A stretch of DNA of 64,000 nt. Origin: Flavobacteriales bacterium. Its GTDB lineage: Bacteria > Bacteroidota > Bacteroidia > Flavobacteriales_F > PHOS-HE28. How positions within the stretch are numbered: the stretch's first letter is position 1; every line of letters begins with the position of its first letter. The stretch covers positions 1 through 64,000 of the forward strand of contig JADJDP010000050.1 in the NCBI GenBank assembly GCA_016702645.1. The letters are read 5' to 3'. The notes below the pieces were generated by a model, which worked only from the letters and a program-made list of their open reading frames with translations, was not told the origin of the DNA and searched no databases. A program made the translations under genes and the position numbers. Of this stretch, positions 20,577-29,769 are shown one piece after another.

Positions 20577-22139
20577 ATGCTACCGGTTCTGGGACCATCC
20601 TCGATCCGCCATGCGGATGCATGGACCATTGAGCACGAGCCGATCTCATCGCTGGAACTCATGGAGCGTGCATCGCGACGCTGCGCGTCGCGCATTGTTC
20701 AGATGCTGGATGGGGAACGCTGTTTCGGCGATCCGTTCGAAGCCAAGTTCCTCGTCCTGGCAGGTATGGGCAACAATGGTGGCGATGGGCTGGCGATAGC
20801 GCGAATGCTCCACGAAGTGGGTTTGAGCGTGCGCGTCGTTCGTGCAAAGCACAAGCCCGAAGCAAGCGCCGAGAATGCGACCAAGTGGGAGCGGGCCATT
20901 GCCTCTGGCGTGGCAGCAATTGACTTGTCGGCCGGAGAGCAACTTCCACGGATCGGACCGCACGATGTGATCATCGACGCGCTTTACGGGACCGGGTTGC
21001 GCACCGCCATTGAGGGCTGGGTGGCTTCACTGATCGAAGCGGTGAACACCTCCGGAGCAATGGTGGTGGCGATCGATATGCCCAGTGGGTTGTTGGCCGA
21101 ACCCGAAGAAGGCACGGATCGAGGGGCGGTCATCCGAGCGAACAGGACCATCACGTTCGAGGTCCCAAAGCTTGCGTTCTTCTTCGCTGAGAACGCTGCG
21201 AACGTGGGGCAGTGGGAGGTGCTTCCGATCGGGCTCGATGCACAGTTCATCGCCAAACAACCCACGGATCATCACCTTCTGGGAGACCAGGATGTTCGGT
21301 CGCTACTGGGATCGCGACCGCGCTTCGCCCACAAGGGCACCTTTGGTCATTCCCTGCTCATCGCCGGCAGTTCCGGGAAGATGGGCGCAGCGGTTCTGGC
21401 CACCCGGTCGGCATTGCGAAGCGGCACGGGGCTCGTCACCGCGCGCGTTCCGCAGGAGGAACGCACCATTCTTCAAACCACTGCCCCTGAGGCCATGTGC
21501 TCCGTCGATCGCGATGCGGGTGATGGGATCGGAAGCCTACCGGACCTGGCCTCGTTCACAGCCGTAGGTATTGGACCGGGAATGGGAGTGACGGCTGATA
21601 CGGTCCTGATCTTGAAGAACTTGATCCAGTCCGTTAGGATGCCTTGTGTGATCGATGCCGATGCCTTGAACATTCTTGCGGAGAACCCGACTTGGTTGTC
21701 CTTCCTGCCACAAGGCACCATTCTCACCCCGCACCCCAAGGAGTTCGATCGTTTGGTGGGTGTGCTGAGCAATAGTGGGCATGAGCGTTTGCAGCGAGCC
21801 CGTGAGCTGGCTATCCGGTCCCGATGCCATCTGGTGTTGAAGGGGGCTTGGACCGCCATCTGTGAACCAACGGGTCATGTGTACTTCAACCCGACCGGGA
21901 ACCCGGGAATGGCCAAAGGGGGGAGCGGGGATGCGCTCACGGGCCTGATCACCGGCTTGCTGGCACAAGGCTATGCACCGAAAGAGGCCTGCGTCCTGGG
22001 GGTTTACCTGCACGGCCTCGCTGGCGATCTCGCTGCCGAGCGCATTGGCATGGACGGAATGACGGCAGGCGATCTGGTGGACGCCATACCCGCTGCTTGG
22101 CGGCGGTTGCGCTCAGGCTCAGAGCAGGTGCGCGGTTGA
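20577..22139 (+). CDS. nnr: Bifunctional NAD(P)H-hydrate epimerase / ADP-dependent dehydratase
   Basis: Repairs hydrated NADH and NADPH. The N-terminal epimerase domain (residues about 1-215) shows ISSLELMERASRR and the MGNNGGDGLAIARML loop. The C-terminal carbohydrate-kinase-like dehydratase domain (about 225-505) shows GTFGHSLLIAGSSGKMGAAV, CVIDADALNIL, TPHPKEFDRL and the hallmark NPGMAKGGSGDALTGLITG. 520 residues, intact, the usual fused size. Its last 21 bases overlap the convergent Sua5/YrdC gene. Confidence 0.93.
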   Translation: MLPVLGPSSIRHADAWTIEHEPISSLELMERASRRCASRIVQMLDGERCFGDPFEAKFLVLAGMGNNGGDGLAIARMLHEVGLSVRVVRAKHKPEASAENATKWERAIASGVAAIDLSAGEQLPRIGPHDVIIDALYGTGLRTAIEGWVASLIEAVNTSGAMVVAIDMPSGLLAEPEEGTDRGAVIRANRTITFEVPKLAFFFAENAANVGQWEVLPIGLDAQFIAKQPTDHHLLGDQDVRSLLGSRPRFAHKGTFGHSLLIAGSSGKMGAAVLATRSALRSGTGLVTARVPQEERTILQTTAPEAMCSVDRDAGDGIGSLPDLASFTAVGIGPGMGVTADTVLILKNLIQSVRMPCVIDADALNILAENPTWLSFLPQGTILTPHPKEFDRLVGVLSNSGHERLQRARELAIRSRCHLVLKGAWTAICEPTGHVYFNPTGNPGMAKGGSGDALTGLITGLLAQGYAPKEACVLGVYLHGLAGDLAAERIGMDGMTAGDLVDAIPAAWRRLRSGSEQVRG

Positions 22140-22737
22140 CCCCGCGCCTTCACGCAGCACAATGGCTTCTCCTTGTGTGAGATCGATCACCGTTGATCCC
22201 TGTAGTCCTCCGGGACCGCCGTCGATCACAGCTTCCACTTGGTGTCCGATGTGCTTGTCGATCAATTCCGGATCCGTCGTGTGATCGAGCATCTTGTCCG
22301 GGTCATGCACACTTGCCACGACCAAGGCATGCCCCAACTTCTCCACCAGCGCAAGCGCTATGGGGTTGTTCGGTACTCGTATCCCAACGGTGCGCCGGTT
22401 GTTCTTGAACAGTTTTGGGATCTCGTTGCTCGCAGGCAGGATGAAGGTGTAGGGTCCCGGAAGGGCTCGCTTCATCAAACGGAAGGCAGCGGTATCCACG
22501 GCGCGCGTAGGTGCTCAATTGGCTCAGGTCACCGCAGATCAGCGAGAGCTCGGCCTTTTGCGGCTTCACACCTTTCAACCAGGCCACATGCTCTATCGCG
22601 CGCGCTTGGTGCGCACTGCACACGAAGGCGTACACCGTATCCGTAGGGCACACAAGCACACCACCAGCCTTCAGCATCTCCACCAGCCGCTCGATCTTCC
22701 GGGGTTCGGGATCGATCGGGTGGACCGCAACGATCAT
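22119..22737 (-). CDS. L-threonylcarbamoyladenylate synthase family protein (Sua5/YciO/YrdC, one frameshift)
   Basis: Family role: forms threonylcarbamoyl-AMP from threonine, bicarbonate and ATP for the t6A37 modification of tRNA. The N-terminal part shows KIERLVEMLKAGGVLVCPTD and TVYAFVCSAHQARAIEHVAW. The frame breaks near 22505, then continues DTAAFRLMKRALPGPYTFIL and RRTVGIRVPNNPIALALVEK. About 205 residues corrected. The short length lacks the Sua5 extension, so it is a YrdC/YciO-type protein. Its start overlaps the end of the aldolase gene by 4 bases, giving a two-gene minus-strand operon. Confidence 0.82.
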
Positions 22738-23408
22738 TTCGCGCCTACCGCTTGCGTGGCGGCTTTGGCATGATCCGCCAGGAACTTTTGGAGGCCGATG
22801 GTGGTGAGCGGATGGTCGAACAAGGCTACGATAGCGCTAAGCGGACAGGTCGCCACATCGGCACCCACCTCGGCGCATTGGACTATGTGCATCGGATGGC
22901 GGATGCTCGCAGCGAGGATCTCCGTGCCATAGCCGTAGTTGTCATAGATCGTGCGGATCTGCTCGATGAGTTGCACACCATCGGTGCTCACATCATCCAG
23001 GCGGCCTATGAAAGGCGAAACGAACGTGGCTCCTGCCTTTGCCGCGAGCAGTGCTTGCCCTGCGCTGAACACCAGCGTGCAATTGGTCTTGATCCCCTTG
23101 TTCGTGAAATACTTCAAAGCCTTCACGCCATCCCGTGTCATGGGCACCTTCACCACGATGTTCGGGTGCAGGGTGGCCAAGTGCTCGCCTTCGCGCACGA
23201 TGCCATCGAAGTCCGTGGCGATCACCTCTGCGCTCACCGGTCCGTCCACGATCTTGCAGATGTCGATGTAATGCTGGAGCACCTGCTGCTCCCCGCTGAT
23301 GCCTTCCTTGGCCATGAGCGAAGGGTTGGTGGTAACACCGTCGAGGACGCCCAAGTCCTGGGCCTCCTTGATCTGGGCCAGGCTGGCCGTATCGATGAAG
23401 AATTTCAT
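22734..23408 (-). CDS. fsa: Fructose-6-phosphate aldolase / transaldolase (TalC/FSA type)
   Basis: A class I (Schiff-base) aldolase of sugar phosphate metabolism. It has the D6 of FFIDTA, the TTNPSLMAKEG loop with Asn28, the catalytic Lys87 in VVKVPM and Thr111 in NCTLVF. At the position that is Tyr131 in E. coli FSA it has Phe133 (SPFIGRLDD), which in this family favours transaldolase over free dihydroxyacetone aldolase activity. 224 residues, normal for the short decameric class. A second, altered relative fused to CBS domains lies at 29770-30792. Confidence 0.9.
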   Translation of the reverse strand: MKFFIDTASLAQIKEAQDLGVLDGVTTNPSLMAKEGISGEQQVLQHYIDICKIVDGPVSAEVIATDFDGIVREGEHLATLHPNIVVKVPMTRDGVKALKYFTNKGIKTNCTLVFSAGQALLAAKAGATFVSPFIGRLDDVSTDGVQLIEQIRTIYDNYGYGTEILAASIRHPMHIVQCAEVGADVATCPLSAIVALFDHPLTTIGLQKFLADHAKAATQAVGAK

Positions 23409-23424
23409 TGGGGGAGTATGAGCG

Positions 23425-23432
23425 CGAAGGTA
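23425..23432 (-). promoter_or_regulatory. Candidate -7 element TACCTTCG for the fsa operon
   Basis: On the minus strand the octamer fits TAnnTTTG with one change and ends 16 bases before the ATG at 23408. Confidence 0.35.
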
Positions 23433-23558
23433 GGCGGCATGATCAGGTGCCCCGAGGGCGGGTTCTCCACGAGCGGTCCACATTGGACAAGTACAACCGG
23501 GCATGACCCTTGCCGTGCGCGTTATCCCGGCAAGCCTCAGGCACGCGCCTATCCGGGA

Positions 23559-23566
23559 TACCTTTG
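23559..23566 (+). promoter_or_regulatory. Candidate -7 element TACCTTTG for the YwqK-repeat gene
   Basis: An exact TAnnTTTG match ending 9 bases before the ATG at 23576, which would leave a leader of only a few bases. Confidence 0.4.
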
Positions 23567-23575
23567 TCCACCCCA

Positions 23576-24658
23576 ATGCCACGCCTGCTTTCGACCCTCT
23601 TCCTGGTGCTCTGTGCCACCCTGTTGGCAGTGGCGCAACCTCCACCCGGCGCGCCCAATACCACCGATGCCCATGGGCGCAAGCAGGGTGCTTGGAGCAA
23701 GGCTTGGCCGAACGGACAAGTGCGCTACACCGGACAGTTCAAGGATGACCGGCCGGTGGGCGAGTTCAAACACTACGATGAGTTCGGCAAGCTCACCACC
23801 CTACAGAAGCATGCAGGGGATGGGCGTGTGAGCCGGGCCGAGCATTTTTATCCGGAGGGTGCGCTCATGGCCATGGGCAAGTACGTGGGGCAGGAGAAGG
23901 ACAGCACCTGGAACTACTACACGGCCGATGGCAAATTGCGGAAGGTGGAACGGTTCACGCAGGGCAAATTGAACGGTGAGCAAGTGACCTATTATCCCGA
24001 AGGTCAGGTAGCGGAGCGCGAAGAGCGCGTGGACGGGCTGCTGCACGGGTCCGTCAAGAGCTGGTTCGCCAATGGCAACCCCAAGAGCGAGGCCACTTAC
24101 GTAAAGGGAGAACCCGAAGGCCGCATGACCTTTTGGTACCCCGATGGCAAGAAAGAGATAGAAGGCACTGCGGTGAACGGCGACCGGGATGGCACGTGGA
24201 TGTACTACAACCCGGACGGCACGGTGCAACTGCAAGCTCTCTATGCCAAGGGCACATTGGTGAAGGAGAAGAAGGAGAACGGCACCTTCAAGGAGTACTA
24301 CGACGATGAGCAATTGATGAGCGAGGTGACCTACAAGAAGGGCAAGCGGGAGGGGAAGTTCACCGAGTACTACGACAACGGGACCTGGACCCTGAAGACC
24401 CAAGAAGCCGATCCGCAATTCGGTGGCCCGAACGATGTGGAGCGTGTGCTACAGGGACAAACAAAGAAGCGGGAGGAACCTACGTGAACGACTTGCTGGA
24501 AGGAGAAGTGAAGGAGTACGACGAGAAAGGGAAGTTGGTGAAGACGACGCGGTACGTGGCGGGTCTGGAAAGTGAACGAATTTGTCATCCTGGGAGCAGG
24601 AAGGGGGCTGGAAGAATGACGAAAACGCCCTTCGACAGGCTCAGGGCGACATAAGTAA
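23576..24658 (+). CDS. Exported YwqK/MORN-variant repeat protein (C-terminal frameshift)
   Basis: A signal peptide (LLSTLFLVLCATLLAVAQPP) is followed by about ten repeats of roughly 20-24 residues of the antitoxin-YwqK type. Examples are AWPNGQVRYTGQFKDDRPVG, TYYPEGQVAEREERVDGLLH and TFWYPDGKKEIEGTAVNGDR. One frame stops at 24487 after TKKREEPT. One base over, the repeats continue as TYVNDLLEGEVKEYDEKGKL and VKTTRYVAGLE before running into intergenic repeat DNA, with a stop at 24654-24656. The true end is therefore uncertain. Function is unknown; such proteins are common exported or lipoprotein products in Bacteroidota. Confidence 0.7.
24584..24647 (+). repeat. REP-like palindromic intergenic repeat (PEPVEG type)
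   Basis: Two palindromic pieces lie together: gtcat (24584-24588) facing atgac (24616-24620), and gcccttcgacaggctcaggg (24627-24646). The second, read on the other strand, spells the PEPVEG peptide familiar from REP-like intergenic repeats in many genomes. It lies between the YwqK-repeat gene and mnmA and overlaps the apparent C-terminus of the former. Confidence 0.5.
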
Positions 24659-24661
24659 GAA

Positions 24662-25759
24662 GTGAGCAAGAACGGACGCATACTGGTGGCCATGAGCGGC
24701 GGGGTGGACAGCTCCGTTACCGCCTTGATGCTGCACGAGCAGGGGTACGAGGTGATCGGCGTGACCATGAAGACCTGGGACTACGCTGATTCGAGCGGGG
24801 GAAAGCGCATCACCGGTTGTTGCGACCTGGACAGCATAAACGATGCGCGGAACATGGCAGTGAGCCGTGGTTTCCACCACATGATCATCGATATCCGGGA
24901 GGAGTTCGGCGATGCCATCATCGGCAACTTCACAAGCGAGTACCTGGCGGGCCGCACACCCAACCCATGCGTGCTGTGCAACACCTTCATCAAGTGGGAG
25001 GCGTTGCTGAAACGTGCCGACATGATGGACTGCGAACTGATCGCCACCGGGCACTACGCCCAGGTGCGTCAACTCGAAGACAACGGTCGTTGGGTGGTGA
25101 GCAAGGGCTTGGATCCCGGCAAGGACCAGAGCTACGTGCTATGGGGCTTGGAACAACAGAACCTGGCCCGCACCCGCTTTCCCATCGGCCATTTCCACAA
25201 GAGCGATATCCGCAAGCTGGCCGTTGACAGCGGTTTCCCTGAGTTGGCCAGCAAGAGCGAGAGCTACGAGATCTGCTTCATCCCGGACAACGACTACCGG
25301 GGCTTCCTCAAGCGCAAAGAACCCGAGGTGACGGCCAAACTCGCACACGGCCAGTTGGTGAGCACGGGTGGTGATGTGCTCGGGGAGCACGAAGGGTATC
25401 CCTTCTTCACCATCGGCCAGCGCAAGGGACTGGGCATCGCCACCGGTGAGCCTATGTACGTCACAGACATCCAGCCGGACACGAACACCGTTGTACTGGG
25501 CCGGAAGGACGACCTCCAAAAGACCAGCATGTGGGTGCGCCGCCCGAACTTCCAATCCATGGACGTGTTGGAAGGGGAGATGGAGGCAACGACCAAGATC
25601 CGGTACAAGGACAAAGGCACGCCTAGCACGCTCCGGATGGACGGCGAACGCGTGCATGTTGAATTTCATGCCCCCGTCGCAGGCATCGCACCGGGGCAGA
25701 GTGCCGTCTTTTACCATGGGAACGATGTCATAGGCGGAGGCTTCATCGACAGACCATGA
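24662..25759 (+). CDS. mnmA: tRNA-specific 2-thiouridylase MnmA
   Basis: Adds sulfur to the wobble uridine 34 of Lys, Glu and Gln tRNAs. The PP-loop is LVAMSGGVDSSVTALML, and the two catalytic cysteines lie in NPCVLCNTFIKW and in SESYEICFIPDNDYRGFL. GQRKGLGIATGEPMYVT is also typical. 365 residues, intact, with a GTG start at 24662. The GCCDLDSINDARNMAV segment places it in the longer bacterial form. It overlaps the following lipoprotein gene by ATGA. Confidence 0.94.
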   Translation: MSKNGRILVAMSGGVDSSVTALMLHEQGYEVIGVTMKTWDYADSSGGKRITGCCDLDSINDARNMAVSRGFHHMIIDIREEFGDAIIGNFTSEYLAGRTPNPCVLCNTFIKWEALLKRADMMDCELIATGHYAQVRQLEDNGRWVVSKGLDPGKDQSYVLWGLEQQNLARTRFPIGHFHKSDIRKLAVDSGFPELASKSESYEICFIPDNDYRGFLKRKEPEVTAKLAHGQLVSTGGDVLGEHEGYPFFTIGQRKGLGIATGEPMYVTDIQPDTNTVVLGRKDDLQKTSMWVRRPNFQSMDVLEGEMEATTKIRYKDKGTPSTLRMDGERVHVEFHAPVAGIAPGQSAVFYHGNDVIGGGFIDRP

Positions 25760-26434
25760 TGAACACACGCATTCCTTGCTACCCTGGCTCTGGTCATGAT
25801 GCTTGTCGGCTGCAAGAAGGAAGAGACCGGCGAGCCGGACCTGGGCCTGGGTTACTTCCCCAATGTGATCGGTTCCTGGATCGAGTACCAGGTGGATTCC
25901 ATCGGGCGGGACGATGAGGCGGGTGTGCATGACACGGTAAGCTACCGGCTGAAGGAGAAGGTTGTAGAAGCTTACTATGATCCTCAAGGTCGCTTGGCCT
26001 ACCGCATCCATCGCATGGTGCGCAATGCGGACAACCTTTGGGTGGTGCGCGATGTATGGACCCGAACCGTGAGCACATCGGCTGCGGAGACCACCGAGGA
26101 GAACCTGCGTCGCTTGAAGATCTCGTTCCCCGTGGCACAGGGCCGGGCTTGGGACATGAACGTGTACAATGTGGAGGACGAACTGGAACTGACGCACCGG
26201 GAAATAGGCATTGCATACACGGTGAATGGACTTGCGTTCGACAAGACCACGTTGGTGGAGGCGACCTTCGAATCCAACTTCGTGGACACGCTCATCTTTC
26301 AAGAGCGCTACGCGGAAGGGGTGGGGATGATCAGCAAGAGGGTACAGGACACGAACACGCAGTTTCCGAGCAATGTCTTGCGGACCAAGGGGGTCTATTT
26401 CACGATGTCCATTGTGGCTTTCGGTAACGAATGA
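25759..26434 (+). CDS. Hypothetical lipoprotein (frameshift in the signal peptide)
   Basis: ATG 25759 overlaps the mnmA stop and reads MNTR. After one missing base it continues FLATLALVMMLVGCKKEE, a proper lipobox. The mature part contains YFPNVIGSWIEYQVDSI, KISFPVAQGRAWDMNVYN and GVGMISKRVQDTNTQ, and ends YFTMSIVAFGNE. About 225 residues. I do not recognise the family. It is coupled by ATGA to both mnmA and the S8 protease. Confidence 0.7.
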
Positions 26435-28082
26435 CGCTGCTGCGCACCCTTTCTTCGGGTTCCTCCTGGTCGCGGCCGGTGCCTTCGCTCAAACCGCTCC
26501 GGATACATACTGGGTGCAATTCACCGACAAGGACAATACCCCGTACAGCCTTTCGCAGCCTGAGCAGTTCCTGAGCGCGCGTGCCATTGCGCGCCGACAG
26601 GCGCAAGGCACCATCTTGGATCATCTCGATCTGCCGGTGGATCCCAGTTACATCGCGGCCGTGCTGGCATCAGGTGAAGTGGAGCTGATCAACCGGAGCA
26701 AGTGGTTCAACGCCATTACGGTGCGCACCACGGACGCCAATGCACTTTCGACCATTCAGCAGTTGCCGTTCGTTTCCAATGTGCGCGGCACACGGCGGCT
26801 CGTGGCCAGCGATCCGGAGGTGGATGAAGTTATCGCGCCCCCGACCGGTGGTGAACGAGGAGGCCAACCGGAGGACTACGGTGCATCGTGGACGCAGATC
26901 AGCATGCTCAATGGTCACTTGCTGCATGCGATGGAAGCGAAAGGGCAGGGGATGCTCATCGGTGTCCTCGACTCTGGCTTCGACAAGGCCGACTCGCTTC
27001 CCGCGTTCGACAGCTTGCGTGCCCGCGGGGGCATCCTCTTATCCCGCGACATGGTTAACCACGATGGCGATGTGTACGATGATCATTGGCACGGCCGCTC
27101 CGTGCTCTCGTGCATGACCGGTATACTGCCGGGCTTCTTGCAAGGCACGGCACCGCAAGCGGACTATGTCCTGCTGCGCACCGAGGAAGCGGCGAACGAA
27201 TACATCGTGGAAGAAGACAATTGGGTGGCAGGAGCTGAGTTGTGCGACAGCTTGGGTTGCGATGTGCTCAACACTTCGCTCGGCTACACCGAATTCGATG
27301 ACAGCCTCACCAACCATGTCTATGCGGATCTTGATGGAGCAACAACCCGCATCAGCATCGCAGCGGGCATCGCTTCGCAGAAGGGGATGATACCGGTGTG
27401 CAGTGCAGGCAATTCCGGGCAGTCCGAGTGGCACTTCATCAGCGCAGCTGCCGATGCCTTCGACATCCTTGCGGTGGGCGCGGTTGGCGACCAGGAGCAG
27501 CACGCGCCTTTCAGTTCCTGGGGCCCCAGCGCTGATGGAAGGGTGAAACCTGATGTCTGCGCCATGGGTTGGGGTGCGATCGGACTTCGCGTGGAAGGGG
27601 ATAGCATCGCACCCATCAACGGTACCTCGTTCTCCTCACCAATACTTGCCGGACTTGTCGCTTGTTTGTGGCAATTGCACCCCGATCGCACAGCACAGGA
27701 GATCATGCAAGCCGTGCGGCAGAGCGCCTCACTGTACACCACTCCGAACGATTCCATGGGTTACGGTATCCCGGACTTCCTAGAGGCGCACAACCAACTG
27801 GTCCAGCTTGCGGTGGAAGAGGACCGCTCCAGTAGCGATGTTCAGGTCTTCCCGGTTCCTTTCGTCGACCATCTGCGTGTGATCGTTCCGGACGTATCGG
27901 AAACGAGCGTGCTGGTGGCACTGATCGATCCACAAGGTCGATCCGTGCGTGCAATACGCGCCGGCATCGTGAACGGAAGGCTGGAATTGGACGGTTTGGG
28001 ACCCCTTGCCTCCGGCATGTACTTGTTGCGCATCGAGCGACCCTCCGGCGCCCTACTATCTCGTCGTGTGGTGAAAGAATGA
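26431..28082 (+). CDS. Subtilisin-like (S8) protease with type IX secretion sorting domain
   Basis: A secreted serine protease. The start at 26431 overlaps the previous stop (ATGA). A one-base indel near 26450 separates MTLLRTL from the in-frame signal peptide FFGFLLVAAGAFAQ. The catalytic triad is visible: Asp in IGVLDSGFDKADS, His in DHWHGRSVLSCM, and Ser in NGTSFSSPILAGLVACLW. The oxyanion region is PVCSAGNSGQSEWH. The last 80 residues (VQVFPVPFVDHLRVIV to LLSRRVVKE) are a type A C-terminal sorting domain for export through the type IX system. About 550 residues. Confidence 0.88.
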
Positions 28083-28669
28083 GCACGGTGCGCCCATCGG
28101 CGACCATTCCCGTGGAGGTCTTGTTGAAGGCCTATTCGCAGGGTGCTTTTCCCATGGCCCATGAGGATGGAGAGCTGTACTGGCACCAACCGGATCCTCG
28201 CGCGGTGTTCGATATGCATGCGTTAAGGCCGGACCCGAAGACTTCCAAAGTGCTTCGTTCAGGTCGCTATTCCAGCAGCATCGATCGCGTATTCGAGCAG
28301 GTCGTGCGTGCTTGCGCCGACCGGGAAGAGACATGGATCGATGAGTGTATCGTCGCCAGTTTTGTTGAATTGCATCGCTCTGGCCATGCACATAGCCTGG
28401 AGGTCTGGGAGGAAACGCACTTGGTGGGAGGGATCTATGGAGTAGCGCTCGGTGGAGCCTTCTTCGGTGAAAGCATGTTCGGTGTGAACAACGCTGGAAA
28501 GGTGGCGTTCTATTCCATGGCTGCGCATCTGCGCGACTTGGGGTTCGTGCTTTTCGACACACAGTACATCAATCCCTTCACCGCGCAGTTGGGTGCTTAC
28601 GAAATACCAAAGGCGGAATTCGATCTTCTGCTAGGGCATGCGATGGAGCAACGGATCCAATTCAGGTGA
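28079..28669 (+). CDS. aat: Leucyl/phenylalanyl-tRNA--protein transferase
   Basis: Adds Leu or Phe from tRNA to N-terminal Arg/Lys of proteins, marking them for ClpAP under the N-end rule. Typical marks are LLKAYSQGAFPMAHEDGELYWHQPDPRA, quoted here in part: AYSQGAFPMA and LYWHQPDPRAVF. VWEETHLVGGIYGVALGGAF and GESMFGVNNAGKVAFYSM are also diagnostic. 196 residues, intact. It overlaps the S8 protease stop by ATGA and the next start by a few bases. Confidence 0.93.
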   Translation: MSTVRPSATIPVEVLLKAYSQGAFPMAHEDGELYWHQPDPRAVFDMHALRPDPKTSKVLRSGRYSSSIDRVFEQVVRACADREETWIDECIVASFVELHRSGHAHSLEVWEETHLVGGIYGVALGGAFFGESMFGVNNAGKVAFYSMAAHLRDLGFVLFDTQYINPFTAQLGAYEIPKAEFDLLLGHAMEQRIQFR

Positions 28670-29085
28670 TGCGCAGATCGATCACCACGGTCGTGCTGCT
28701 CGCGCTTTCGTTAGGAACACGGGCGCAGTCGCTCTCCATCGAGTTGGTGCTCAACCGCGCTGGTGGGGGAACCGTGCGACTGGTCCTCTGCCCGGACGAG
28801 GCGAGCTTCGCCACCGAGAAAGGGTGCGTGTTGAAGAGTGCCGATGCGGTCGGACCGGTGGTCCGCATGCAGTTCCCCGATCCAGCACCGGGAACCTACG
28901 CAGTGAAGGTCTTCCACGACGTGAACGACAACGGCGTCCTGGATACGAACTGGATGGGCATTCCGAAGGAACCCTACGGTTTCAGCAACGATGCCATGGG
29001 CACCTTTGGTCCGCCGAGCTTCCAGCAAGCCGCCTTCAAAGTGGGTGTGGGCACGAACGCGGTGCGGATACGGATGAAGGGCTAG
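28669..29085 (+). CDS. DUF2141 domain-containing exported protein
   Basis: A small exported family of unknown function. A signal peptide (TTVVLLALSLGTRAQSLS) is followed by VRLVLCPDEASF and the characteristic TYAVKVFHDVNDNGVLDTNW. GIPKEPYGFSNDA, FGPPSFQQAAF and a final strand complete the family. 138 residues with the start at ATG 28669, whose start overlaps the aat stop. It is convergent with the KdsC-like gene and overlaps it by 4 bases. Confidence 0.85.
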   Translation: MRRSITTVVLLALSLGTRAQSLSIELVLNRAGGGTVRLVLCPDEASFATEKGCVLKSADAVGPVVRMQFPDPAPGTYAVKVFHDVNDNGVLDTNWMGIPKEPYGFSNDAMGTFGPPSFQQAAFKVGVGTNAVRIRMKG

Positions 29086-29762
29086 CGAGCCGACCGGACG
29101 ATCTCAGGCGACACGGCATTCCGTTCTGCCAGATAGTTCTGATACTGCTGGCTGTAAGCGGCACGCTGATCGATTGTATCCCCATAGCGCCCCATCAAGG
29201 TCAGCAGCCCGTCCGTGGCTTCACGCAATCCGTTCTGCCCGCCACTCAGTGCGGTGACCACGTCCACGCATCCGCGCGAAATCGCATGATGAACGAAGAA
29301 CTCCCCGGCCTGACCGCGCAGGAGGATGCGAAGTCCACACCGATCGGCTACGCCCAGGTCGATGGCATCATCAAAGAAGAAGGCGACCTCGTTCGCGGTC
29401 AAATGATGCTTGGCCAGGAAGGAATCGAACGCCTCCACCTTGTTGATGAAGCCCATGTACAAGCCGTGCATCCTCTCGCGCTCGGCGAAGCGCTGCGCAT
29501 GTGGATTGTGCTGGCCGGTGATGATGGCGGAATACGGGAGTTGTCCTTCGTTTTGCATCCACAAGCCGAAGCGCAACATGTTCACCCCCATACTGCCGAT
29601 CTCGCTGAAAGGACTGCCACCCTCGATGTCCTTCCAACCGTCGTTGAAGACACCGTCCCAATCGAAGAGCACCGCACGGATGCCGCTCGATCGCTCGCGC
29701 AACTCATCGGCCGGGCGCACCAACTCGGTACCGAGTTCCAGGAAGGGGTTCGGACCTTCCAT
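29082..29762 (-). CDS. HAD-family phosphatase related to KdsC
   Basis: A haloacid-dehalogenase phosphatase of the C0 (capless) type, which in the KDO pathway removes the phosphate from KDO-8-P. Motif I is AVLFDWDGVFNDGW, the Thr-containing motif II is SAIITGQ, and the DD motif is VAFFFDDAIDLGVADRCGLR. The segment SGGQNGLREATDGLLTLMGR is typical of KdsC-like ends. At 226 residues it is longer than classical KdsC (about 170-180). It lies 7 bases after the transaldolase-CBS gene and is last in the kdsA operon, which supports a role in KDO or a related ulosonate. Confidence 0.75.
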   Translation of the reverse strand: MEGPNPFLELGTELVRPADELRERSSGIRAVLFDWDGVFNDGWKDIEGGSPFSEIGSMGVNMLRFGLWMQNEGQLPYSAIITGQHNPHAQRFAERERMHGLYMGFINKVEAFDSFLAKHHLTANEVAFFFDDAIDLGVADRCGLRILLRGQAGEFFVHHAISRGCVDVVTALSGGQNGLREATDGLLTLMGRYGDTIDQRAAYSQQYQNYLAERNAVSPEIVRSAR

Positions 29763-29769
29763 GCGATGA

